Shown: piece by piece, positions 48,454-58,452 of the stretch
Layout of the letters: every line of letters starts with the position of its first letter
How positions within the stretch are numbered: the stretch's first letter is position 1
Origin: Ananas comosus
Taxonomy: Eukaryota; Streptophyta; Magnoliopsida; Poales; Bromeliaceae
Direction: 5' to 3'
Length of the DNA: 64,000 nt
Assembly: GCF_001540865.1 (NCBI RefSeq)
Contig: NC_033633.1
Location: 5,640,046 to 5,704,045 of the forward strand
Translations under genes and position numbers: made by a program
Notes under the pieces: model-generated
Databases searched by the model: none
Told to the model about the DNA's origin: nothing
Seen by the model: only the letters and a program-made list of their open reading frames with translations

Positions 48454-50526
48454 ATGTGTTACAGGTTGCAGTGTTGTTGGTCGTGTCCGGTACAGTTGGA
48501 TTCGTGGATCATCCCCGCAGACCTGTTGGTTTTAGGGCAACTGCAGGATTTTGACGTTGTGCTTGGCATGGATTGGCTGGCGCGGTATTATGCTACTATT
48601 GATTGTGGATCGAGGACAGTGACATTCCGCGAGCCAAGCAAGGAGGAGTTCACGTTTAGAGGCTGCAAGAGTACGTTGTTTGCCACCTGGATTTTTTTGG
48701 CGAGGGCTCGACAGATGATGAGTAGAGGGTGTGTCGCTTTTCTGGCGACTGTTGTAGAGGTACCTACGGCGACGCCGGGACTCGAGGATATCCCTGTAGT
48801 CCGCGAGTTTCCGGATGTGTTTCCCCCAAAGTTGACGACGATGCCGCCGGAGCGGGAGATTGAGTTTGTGATTGATGTAGTTCCAGGAACTGCACCAATC
48901 TCAAAGGTACCTTATCGGATGGTACCGGCAGAGCTGAGAGAGCTAAAGGCGCAGCTTCAGGATCTGATGGATAAAGGGTATGTGAGACCCAGTGTGTCGC
49001 CTTGGAGAGCACCGGTGTTATTTGTAAAGAAGAAGGATGGTTCACTTAAGTTGTGTGTGGATTATCGGGAGCTGAATAAAGTGACCATCAAGAACAAGTA
49101 TCCTTTGCCACGCATCGATAATCTGTTTGATCAACTGCAAGGCTCTTGTGTCTTCTTGAAAATTGATCTCCAGTCAGGTTATCACCAGTTGAGGGTGAGG
49201 GCCGAGGATGTTTCCAAGATGGCTTTTCGGACTCGGTACGGGCATTATAAGTTTACTGTGATACCGTTTGAATTGACAAATGCCCCTGCAGCATTTATGG
49301 ATTTGATGAACCAAGTGTTCAAGCCGTTCTTGGATAGATTTGTGATAGTTTTCATTGATGACATCTTGATTTACTCTCGGAGTGATACCGAGCATGATGA
49401 GCACTTGAGAATTGTGCTACAGCTTCTGAGAGAGAAGAAGTTGTACGCCAAGTTGAAGAAGTGCGAGTTCTGGTTGCGGGAGGTTGCTTTCTTAGGCCAT
49501 GTGATTTCTGTAGTTGGAATAGCAGTGGACCCGAAGAAGATTGATGCTATTCGGGATTGGCCCAGACTGACGACGGTGACTGAGGTGAGGAGTTTCCTGG
49601 GACTGGCAGGGTGTTACCGTCGGTTTGTGGAAGGCTTTGCGAAGCTTTCCACACCCCTCACTCGATTGACTCGAAAGGGGATTAGATTCATATAGTGTGA
49701 GGACTGTCAGAGGAGCTTTGATGAGTTGAGACAGAGGTTGATGTCAGCTCCTATCCTTGCCCTTCCAGTGATGGGGGGAGGATTTGTGATCTACAGTGAT
49801 GCATCGCACAGTGGTTTGGGGTGTGTGCTGATACAGCATGGTAGGGTAATTGCTTATGCTTCACGGCAGTTAAAGGATTATGAGAAGAATTACCCTACGC
49901 ATGACTTGGAGCTTGCCGCAGTAGTTTTTGCCCTAAAGTTGTGGCGGCATTACTTGTATGGCGAGCACTGCGAGATTTTCATCGATCATAAAAGTCTCAA
50001 GTATCTATTCACCCAGAGGGAGTTGAACCTGAGGCAACGCCGATGGTTAGAGTTATTGAAGGACTATGATATTAGTATTCAGTATCATCCCGGCAAGGCG
50101 AATGTGGTGGCAGATGCGTTGAGCAGGAAGGCAGTGCAGAGCTTGAGCATGTTGGTTACTCAGCAGAGGCCGTTACTCGAGGAGCTGCAGCGGTTGAAGC
50201 TCGAGATTGTGTCCCCTGGGTCTATTGCAAGACTGATGCCTATGGTTTTACAGTCCACTCTATTGGATAGGATCCAAGAGAAACAAAGTGGAGACCCGCA
50301 CTTGTTGAGGATTCGAGAACAGCTAGAGAGGGGACAGGTAGAGGGTTTTGTAGTGGACAGTTCAGGAGTATTGGGGTACAGGGACCGACTGTGTGTGCCT
50401 ATAGATTTAGAGATCCAAGAGAGGATTTTGAGAGAGGCTCATTGTTCACCTTATACGGTTCACCCTGGTGGAACCAAGATGTATAAGGATTTAAAGGCAC
50501 AATTCTCGTGGAATGGAATGAAGTGA
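48454..50526 (+). pseudogene. Tekay pol: reverse transcriptase and RNase H
   Basis: Protease-end motif [11 protein letters not shown], then an RT with [33 protein letters not shown] (catalytic IDD form) and [16 protein letters not shown] at 49693 stands where Trp is usual. RNase H (49726-50140) shows [30 protein letters not shown] and [12 protein letters not shown]. The integrase HHCC finger begins at [14 protein letters not shown]. The frame breaks near 50524 (TGA). A frameshift near 48500 separates this ORF from gag-protease. Confidence 0.92.
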
Positions 50527-51700
50527 GACATTGCAGATATGTGGCTCAGTGTTTGACTTGCCAACAGGTGAAGGCAGAGCATCAGGTGCCTGCTGGCAAG
50601 CTTCAGAGTCTGTCAGTGCTCGAATGGAAATGGAAGCAGATCACGATGGACTTCGTCGTAGGGTTGTCTAAAGCTCAGGGTGGTTTCGATACTATTTGGG
50701 TGATAGTGGACAGACTAACTAAGTCTGCTCACTTCCTACCAGTTCAGACCACCTGGTCCAGGGAGAGACTCGCGCAGCTATATCTGGATGAGATTGTCAG
50801 ACTACATGGTGTGCCGATGTCGATCGTTTCAGACAGGGATCGAAGGTTCGTATCACACTTCTAGAGGAGTCTGCAGACAACCTTGGGTACGCAGTTACAG
50901 TCAGCACGACGTTTCACCCACAGACAGATGGTCAGTCAAAGCGGACCATTCAGACTCTGGAGGACATGCTAAGGGCATGTGTCCTGGACTTTGGAGGAGG
51001 GTGACATCGACATTTGAGACTGGCTGAGTTTGCGTACAACAACAGCTATCAAACGAGCATTCAGATGGCTCCGTTTGAGGCGTTGTATGGACGCAGATGT
51101 TGATCCCCTTTGTTTTGGAGTGATGTGGGTGAAAGAAAGACTTAGGGGCCTGAGATTCTGATCGAAGCTGAGAAAAAGGTTAAAGCTGTGCGACGACACC
51201 TTTTGACAGCCCAAAGCCGCCAGAGGAGCTACGCCGATATCAGGAGACGAGACTTAGAGTTCCAGGTTGGAGATCATGTATTTCTCAAAGTATCGCTGTC
51301 CAGAGGCATACGCAGATTTGGAGTGCGTGGAAAGCTCAGTCCACGCTTTGTGAGCCCTTTTGAGGTATTGAAGCGAGTTGGACCAGTTGCCTACAGGATT
51401 GCCTTACCCCAACAACTGGCCGGTATTCATGATGTTTTCCACGTCTCGGCTTTGAGGAGGTACGTGTTTGATCCCTCGCACGTGATCGACTTCACTCCAC
51501 TCGAGCTTGGCGAGGACTTAAGATATGAGGAGCGACCGGTGCGGATTCCTGCTCGTGAGACGAAGGAATTGCGCAATCGGGTCATTCCTTATGTAAAAGT
51601 GTAATGGAGTCATCACGAGGAGCGTGAGGCGACCTGGAAGCCAGAGACGGTGATGCGGGAGTCCTATCCCTACTTGTTTGAGACTCAAGTTTGAGACATG
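50508..51700 (+). pseudogene. Tekay integrase core, GPY/F module and chromodomain-like tail
   Basis: The zinc finger ends at [11 protein letters not shown]. The core has ITMDFVVGL and [10 protein letters not shown], the first two catalytic aspartates. In the third motif the sequence near 50930-50950 reads GQSKRT where the family has GQSERT, so the catalytic glutamate is replaced by lysine. Frame changes and stops occur at about 50862, 51025 and 51146. The C-terminal part (51188-51604) has KLSPRFVSPFEVLKRVG (GPY/F module) and ends in a Tekay-type tail, broken by a TAA at 51602. Confidence 0.88.
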
Positions 51701-51741
51701 TGTTAAGTTTCGAGAACGAAATTTTTTATAGTAGGGGAGGA

Positions 51742-53341
51742 TGTTGTATCCTAGGTGGAATGAGGAGTTGGTAAAAGGGCCTTTTGGTCTTTTGCCAATC
51801 CTTATCAATCCCATCGCCTTAATTACAGGTGGCAGGCAGTGGAGGAGCTTTGGGGGTTGCTAATTAATTTTTTTTCTTTCTCTTTCTCTCTAGACTTTGA
51901 ACGTGAGTTGGGTGGAGACTTCGGTTGGGATTTGGATCGACGTCGACTTCGTGCCGGCGAGCCGTTTGAGCCTACGTGCATCGTGGTAGCGCCGTTGGAG
52001 GTCGGGCGAGCGTGGGATTTCTTCTTCTATCGACTTCTCGTCGTTGTTGGATTAGCGTTCGAGGTGGGTTAATCATCGGGTTTCTACTCCTAAGCCTAGT
52101 TGATAGCGTGTATTTTTGTGTCTTCGTATATCTTGTTTATTTTAGCTCGAATTCGTGATTGGCATATTTATATGTGGAATCTGAGTTTGGAGCATAAAGT
52201 AATAATTTTAGACAATTTATACATGTTGGACGTGGATTTGACTTAGGAGAAAACCAGCGATTCTACACTGTCATATATTAACGTTACCAGATTTAGCTCT
52301 AGAAACCGTAGTTGTTTGTATCACCGTAGTTTGTGGGCGGGGGATACCCAGGATAGTGTTGAATAATTTTACGCTCGTACTGGGATGCCGAGCTTATTTT
52401 TACAGTATTGTTCAGACTGTTCCAGATTGTCGGGAACCGTTGAGGTTGACGGTGGACCCAGATTATTGTTTTTGCATCAGATTGTGCCGAGGGCACGTGC
52501 GTTTTGGTTATTAGACATGTTAGACCCTGTTTACTTGACTTTAGCCTGTGAGAGCCTGATTGAGCTCGACAGAGACACGCTTGCATACTTGGTTAGGTAG
52601 CGCCCACGAGTGCCACTCCGGAGTCGGCCTTTGTGCGTTTGCGTTGGTGTCGTACTGTCCTGGTTGGACTTGCTCTCCACGGACTGCTTAGTGTGGAGGT
52701 AGCTTTAGCTTCAACAAGCGGGACGGGTGTGTTCACAGTCCCTGAGACGGGTATGTTTACAGTCCCTAGTGAGATTGGGCGAGGATTGACATTTTACTAC
52801 AGATGGTTAGTGTTAGAGCATGATAGTGTAGTGACATTTAGCTGTAGATTTATTCCAGCTTTTCCTACTATTCCTGCTTACTTCTGTAGACTTGGTGGGT
52901 GAACTGATGATTTTTGAGAGCGGTACCCACTGAGGACTACTTTTGTAGTAGTTCTCACGCCCAGTTGTTACTTTTCATTTTGCAGAGCCGCCGTCTGCGG
53001 CTGCTGCTGCTGCTGATCTTGATCGTGGCAAGGGCGTCGCGAGTTAGAGCCCTACCAGACGAGCCAGAGCTAGTGGAGTACCAGCTACAGGTAGTTGTAG
53101 TTTTTGAGTTCATATACATACTATTGCTGTATCTCGCTGGGCGAGCTGTTTGTATACCTGGATGTTTGTATGTATAGTGAACTTCAGTTTTATATATCTC
53201 ATTTCTTTTAGCAGCTCTATCCTACTAGTTGTAGTATTGTATAATTACAGGTACAGCTAAGGCTTCGTATACAGGGAAAATTCTTTCGTATACGGCGGAT
53301 TTGTCGGCGTGCCCGAGGAACGAGTAATCCGGGGCGTGACA
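51742..53341 (+). repeat. 3' LTR of the Tekay element
   Basis: Starts TGTTGTATCCTAGGTGG directly after a purine-rich tract ('gtaggggagga', 51731-51741) and ends GGGGCGTGACA. It is collinear with the 5' LTR. Confidence 0.95.
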
Positions 53342-53346
53342 TTTAA

Positions 53347-53760
53347 ATTTATATTTTTAAATATTAATATTTTATATTTTAAATTTCATGATTATTTAAA
53401 ATTTAAATTTCAAATTTCAAATTTCAAATTTCAAATTTTCAATTTTCAATTTCAAATTTTAAATGTTGAATTTTAAATTTTAAATTTAAAGTTTGAAATT
53501 TAAAATTTAAAATTATATTTTTAAATATTAAAATTTTATATTTTAAATTTCATAATTATTTATATTTTTGAATTTAAATTTTAAATTTGGTATTTTAAAT
53601 TTCATAATTATTTTAAATTTTTTTCAAATTTTAAATTTTAACTCGATTAACCCAATTGATCGAGGCTCGGGTTTTGCGAGTCTGGGTGCCGGGTACCGGT
53701 ACTCCAATTCGAGTACAGGTACGTAGTGCAGTAAACTGTTTNAATTATTTTTTAAATTAA
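53347..53760. other. Low-complexity AT sequence with a GTACCGGTAC-bearing insert beside an assembly gap
   Basis: Mostly 'aaattt' runs of the host MITE. Positions 53650-53741 differ: GC-richer, with one GGTACCGGTACT palindrome like those of the LTRs, then an N at 53742. This may be a small LTR piece or a join error. Confidence 0.5.
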
Positions 53761-54024
53761 AATATCAAATTTTAAATTTTGTACAATTTTGAAATTTAAA
53801 AATTTTAATTTTAATTCAAATTTAAATTTAGATTTTAAATTATTTTAAAATAAAATTCAATAAAAATATTAATTTATGCAAACATCAAAAAAATTTTGCC
53901 AAACAGTTTTTCAAAATCACTTCAGAAAAATCTCTTTTATCTAAACTCAGCCAAACACTTACAGTTTTTAACCAAAATCACTTTTTTAGAAATCATTTCT
54001 TCAGAAGCTAGGCTAAACGGGCCT

Positions 54025-54454
54025 ATAAGTACATAACTAGGAGACAATCAAAACCTCATAATCTACGATACACATCTCGGGTTTTATTTTGAAATCTGAG
54101 AGGCATCCTTTCTTCCTTACAGCAGAATTTACATGCTATCTACTAGAACATAGGAACAAGTTCAATAAATATAGAAAAGATGCAAAGAACAGTCTTCAGT
54201 GATTTACATATTATTTGAATCATCCTAATGAAGTTGGGGCACAGCCAAAATATGGCTCTCAATAATTTAACTGTCTGGTCATTGATAGCAGTTAAAATTA
54301 TAGGGAACATGAACTCAGATGTTTCTTTGAGAAAAGCAACAACAAACCATATGCTATTGATAGCTAAAAAGTAGATTTTGCATCAAGAAAATTAACATTA
54401 CGGAATAAAATAGAAGTTAAATAACTACAGCAGCAGTTACCTTCCATATGGCAC
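54025..54454. other. Intron of the AT-hook/WD40 gene
   Basis: Unique AT-rich sequence without a recognised exon or element. Confidence 0.5.
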
Positions 54455-54497
54455 CTGGGAACAGAGTCAGCAGTAAAGCAAACCAAGGGCTTTGACT
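54455..54497 (-). pseudogene. Small exon (PLVCFTADSVP)
   Basis: 43 bp with acceptor TACAG|AGTC and donor GTGCCA. It joins the 54767-54806 exon in phase (K-E-S-K) and encodes SKPLVCFTADSVP, matching the conserved 'PL-CF' block of the family. Confidence 0.7.
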
Positions 54498-54766
54498 CTG
54501 TACACAGACAAATGCACAATAAGGACCACTTCTCCATAATGATATATATTTATGCAACAAAAGCAAGATGAAGTTTGCAATTTGAATTTTGCAATTAAAC
54601 TACACAAAAACCTTCTACCATGACATTATGCTAATTTGTATTGAGAACTATGTGATAAGCACACAACTATGAAAGTATAATATAAGTCAGGAAAACAATT
54701 ATATGATAGCAGCCAGAATACCTATATAGCAAGTAACCTAAATATAAAGTGCCTCTCTCTCCATAC

Positions 54767-54806
54767 CTTTAGATGAGGAATGTGAAGGAAACTTCCATAA
54801 TGCAAC
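54767..54806 (-). pseudogene. Small exon (VALWKFPSHSSSK)
   Basis: 40 bp with acceptor TTTCAG|GTTG and donor GTATGG. It encodes VALWKFPSHSSSK and fits between the neighbouring exons in phase. Confidence 0.75.
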
Positions 54807-55288
54807 CTGAAATATGGAGATTTCAATAAATTTAAGACCAATTTATTTATGTAAAGGAGAATCAAGATAGGAGAAACTCAAGGGGATTTAACAAATTAAA
54901 TGGCTTCAATAGAATATGTAGTGTCAAGTGTCAACATAACTATAAAAAACAAAACTACATCGTCAGCAACATTACTTAACAAAGTTATCCTTTTAGAATT
55001 TAGATGGATGGTGAATATATATGAGTGATAAATCTCAAAAAAATAGGTTTGGAATATAATTTCATAATTGTCTCTGTTTGACTTACCCCTCAGTCGAGGT
55101 ACCCAGCTAACAACAAATCATGGAGAGAAGAAGGTGACCACTCAACAGCCAAAAGAATGCTGCATTCCCACAAAAACAAGAGACGGGAAAAAATTGCTTA
55201 AAACAGCTAAAACCAAGCAAAAAGCAATCAATCTTATTCAAGTAGAAAAACGAATATTAGTCAATTAAAAAGCTTCTAACTGGTTTAC
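54807..55288. other. Intron of the AT-hook/WD40 gene
   Basis: AT-rich intronic sequence. A plus-strand frame at 55068-55268 shows no domain and is not called. Confidence 0.6.
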
Positions 55289-55421
55289 CTTTGTTTGTCT
55301 CCACATTTCACCTTTTGAGCTTCTGAATACTAGTTCCAACTTCACAAAATGAGGGTCAGTACCCTCACTTTGAGCATAAGAATATATATATTGGACCATA
55401 CCAGGAAGAGGAATATCCCAC
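55289..55421 (-). pseudogene. Exon (WDIPLPGMVQYIYS...)
   Basis: Acceptor TACAG|GTGGGA and donor GTAAAC. It encodes WDIPLPGMVQYIYSYAQSEG, then LVFRSSKGEMWRQTK. It continues GNGILEV of the preceding exon in frame when the donor at 55525 is used. Confidence 0.85.
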
Positions 55422-55524
55422 CTGTATATGTCAAAGAAATAGCCATAAATAGTATATCTTGGTCTCATACCAAATAAAATATCATGAGAAAACAATCGAT
55501 TAAATTAGGGCATAGACATTGTAC

Positions 55525-55797
55525 ACTTCGAGAATGCCATTCCCCAATAATACAGCAAGATATCCCATATGAGTTTTGCCTGCTAAACTATTGCCTTGGC
55601 AAGGTCTCCATTTCACATCCCAGGCAACTCTTCTGTTATGTCCTAGACAGAGGATAATCCTTGGCGAAGCAATGTCGTTTGCGAATGGAGAACTCATGTT
55701 AATCTGATTCAGAAGGTCCTGAGATACTTCTATGTTCATGAGTATCACATCTTTACAATCATTGTCAGGTGTTGGCACAACTTTCATAGAGAATTTA
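55525..55797 (-). pseudogene. 3' part of the large exon, split by a solo LTR
   Basis: Encodes FSMKVVPTPDNDCKDVIL, then LCLGHNRRVAWDVKWRPCQG and YLAVLLGNGILEV, the first WD40 block. Donor GTACAA lies just below 55525. Its upper edge is the LTR at 55798; the frame continues in the same phase beyond the LTR at 58448. Confidence 0.85.
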
Positions 55798-58447
55798 TGT
55801 AACATACCGAAACCTCAGTAATTAAATTCGAACTTTGGTCAAATTGACCAAAGTGCGAGGTTGGTACACTTCGGAAAGGCCGAAGGCATCAAATAATACA
55901 AAAGTGCATTACTGGGGATCTTCGAGAGCTTTAGAAACCAAAATCTGCAAAACTGCAGGTTTTGTGCTCTCGAGGACCGGTCCCTGGTGGGAGAGACCGG
56001 TCCCCAAACGCGTAGGCAGTAAGACGGCCGAAAAATTGGCTAAGTCCTGGAAAATCAGCTCTCGTGAACCGGTCCCTGCGAGGAGAGACCGGTCCCCCGA
56101 GACCGGTTGCCTCGGGCAGAGACCGGTTGCATCGCGCGCAGCCTGCGCAGTCTGCGGAAGAAGCTCTCGGGGACCGGTCCCTGGTCGGGGAGATCGGTCC
56201 CTCGCTGCGAAAATTGCCCAGTCTGGGCAGTGCACAGAGAAAAGAGTTAGGGGGCTTAGTTGCAAATGTTGCAACATAATATATGGCCCATCCCTTCTCT
56301 CCTTTCACAGCCACTTCACCCTCTCTCACTTTCTCTCCTTTCTCTCTCTAGAAACACCTCTAGAGCTTGGAGAAGAAGAAGAAGAAGCTTGGAGAAGGTG
56401 ATCTTGGAGGCTTTGGAGGATCTAGCAAGCTCACCTACAAGAAGGAGCTTGGTGGAACTTGGGCAAAGGTGAGGTTTTGGTTCAAGAGAGTCTAGGGTTT
56501 GGATTTTAACCCAAAGTTTTAGGGTTTTGAGTTTATTCCTAGCTTTAGAAACCTTGTTGAGCTAAGAAACCATGAAATCCATGGTTTTCTTGTAGAGCTC
56601 TCATGGTGGATCACTAGGGCTCAAAGTAGATGCCCTAGGGTTGGTTCCAAAGGCTTAGGAACTTGGTTAGGATGCTTTTTAAGTGAATCCAAGCTATCAT
56701 TTGCTTAGGGATGAGATCAATCTAGGAGCATTCTATATAGGGCATTGTTAGCATGGATCACAGTGCCGCCCCGTGCCGTGCGGCACGGGGCGTGCCGTGC
56801 CGTGCCCCCAAGAAGGGGGCACGGCACAGGGGGGGTCTCGGACCCCCCCCATGTGNAGGACTGTAACGGCACGCCCCCGTGCCACGACACTTTAAGCCTT
56901 GATTGTTAGGGCTCAAATTTGGGGCTTTTGCCCTAGGATTTTTCGGGGACGAATTGACCTCGTAGAAACCCAATTGGGGGTGCCCCCGACGCGTGGGACA
57001 ATTCCGTTTAACGTTACAAAAATGTTTAAGAGTAGTTCATGTATAAAGGGCCTAATTTGGCACTATTTTGACTATAGGACGCGGACTCGGCGTTCGTAAC
57101 GTTCGGGAGTCGCCATATTCTTCATCTACTATCACTCAAGGTGCGGGGTGCACGCCGGAATCATCAGATTCCCCTTTATGTCTATTGTCACCTTTGTTGA
57201 GCATACTTGTAAATAGAGTCATTCATGCATAGTAGGGATATTTACATGTGATTAGTGGTTAGAATTTCAATATTGTGCTTCTAACGTAGTTGAACATAGT
57301 GATTAAACAAGAACCATAATGGACATATATGTAGAACCCTAGAAGATGTATGAATGCAAGACTTGGACCTTGATTGTAGTAAACAAGGGTGACAATGACA
57401 ATAGAGATATGATTGGCCATGAGAATGAAATTGTTACACAAGGTTTAACAATAATGGTATTGAGACAAGAACAATATAGAACATGACATGAACAAAAGGT
57501 AGAAACCTATCATGGCATTGGCATTGTGACTAGCGGCTAAGTTTCCTCAACTTGAGGATTGGATCGAGGCTCACATGGATTTGGGCTTGTGGGAGGTCGC
57601 TCCCCCACAAGCGGTGTACTTTGAAGTGTAGACACCAACGGGGAAGTACCCCGTCAACGATCCCTCGGGTGGTTGTGCTTAAAGCCTCTCCCGGTAGACG
57701 GGAGATGGAATGGTGAGCTATTGGGGTTAACAAAGTTAACCGGTAAGATTGGGTACAGAAAGACAAGGTAATGATAAAAAACATGCATGCATGCATACTA
57801 TATATTGTTGATTACCTATATCCACTGACATTCTTTCGCAGGCATAGTATTAGATGCATTAGTACTGGTTACTTTTCTTCCCTTGTCATACTTATGCCTG
57901 AATAAACCTAGTGGGTAAGTCGGCGAGGTCGGATGTCGAACCTACTGGGAACTTCGTTATAGTTCTCACACCACTAACCCTACAGGTCCTAGAACGAGCG
58001 GGGCGGCGGAGAACCGAGGCAAGGGTTTAGCGCCGTAGATAGCGGCCACAGGGACTTTTTCACATTTTGTAGTCATTTTCCTTTTGGTTTACATGTATCA
58101 ACTTCTTTTGTTGATTGAGAAAGTTGTAAAGTTGATAACAAATATGTAATTTGGTGAATGGCTAAATGTAAAGAATTATGAATGAAAGCAAGAAATGTAA
58201 TAGTTCAGTTTACTTTTATTTGGTGCAAAAGCAATCAAGTATTATGTATCTTGAGTATGATAGATTAGAGCTTTCGCTTCCGTTGTTGCTTGCCCTCGTG
58301 CAAGCCTTGTATAAATGCTAATCTCATTGTTTGATTGCTTTATTATACATGTTTTAGAGCCTTGGGCGGACAGGGGAGGCTCTGTTCGTTCGGCGTCTGT
58401 TGATGTGACCCGAACCCGACCAAATTGGCGGAGATTGGGGCGTGACA
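55798..58447 (+). mobile_element. Solo LTR (2.65 kb) inserted in a coding exon, TSD ATTTA
   Basis: Starts TGTAACATACCG and ends GGGGCGTGACA, with ATTTA at 55793-55797 and 58448-58452. It resembles the LTR at 31589-34189 in its termini and layout. About eight GACCGGTC/ACCGGTCC palindromic motifs at 55976-56200 take the place of GTACCGGTAC. The hairpin is at 57948-57985. A small hAT-type MITE is nested at 56752-56901. It breaks the host exon between SANDADN and FSMKVV. Confidence 0.92.
56752..56901. mobile_element. GC-rich hAT-like MITE, 150 bp, 8-bp TSD ATTGTTAG
   Basis: ATTGTTAG occurs at 56744-56751 and 56902-56909. The insert begins CATGGATCA and ends TTAAGCCTTG, giving weak CA-GG terminal repeats. 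The middle is a GC-rich 'gtgccgtgcc' stem with an N at 56856. The related LTR at 31589 has no such insert at the matching place. Confidence 0.65.
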
Positions 58448-58452
58448 ATTTA

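Larger units (their letters stand above)
45035..53341 (+). mobile_element. Complete but defective Tekay-type chromovirus (Ty3/Gypsy), TSD TTTAA
   Basis: It has two similar LTRs (1604 and 1600 bp), a primer-binding site, gag, protease, RT, RNase H, integrase and a chromodomain-like tail, in Ty3/Gypsy order, flanked by TTTAA at 45030-45034 and 53342-53346. The C-terminal signature (VIPYVKV, then EREATWKPETVM) is typical of the Tekay/Del clade. LTRs differ by scattered substitutions, so insertion is fairly recent, but several stops and shifts block a functional polyprotein. It lies antisense to the AT-hook/WD40 gene, inside a MITE in an intron. Confidence 0.95.
44454..54024. mobile_element. AT-rich MITE (TIR type GGnnTGTTTGGCCTAGC) hosting the Tekay element
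   Basis: The left end 'gggggtgtttggcctagctt' and the inverse complement of the right end ('ggcccgtttagcctagcttc') are imperfect terminal repeats of about 50 bp. Both continue into 'aaaagtgattttgg'. Without the Tekay insertion (45035-53341) the element is about 1.26 kb and consists mostly of short 'aaattttaaatt' runs. It lies in an intron of the AT-hook/WD40 gene. A gap character at 53742 may hide sequence. Confidence 0.6.

Noticed and set aside
55835..56401. 188-codon plus-strand frame (and opposite-strand frames) with repeated RSL/TGP residues
   Set aside because: Produced by ACCGGT repeats in the solo LTR at 55798-58447.
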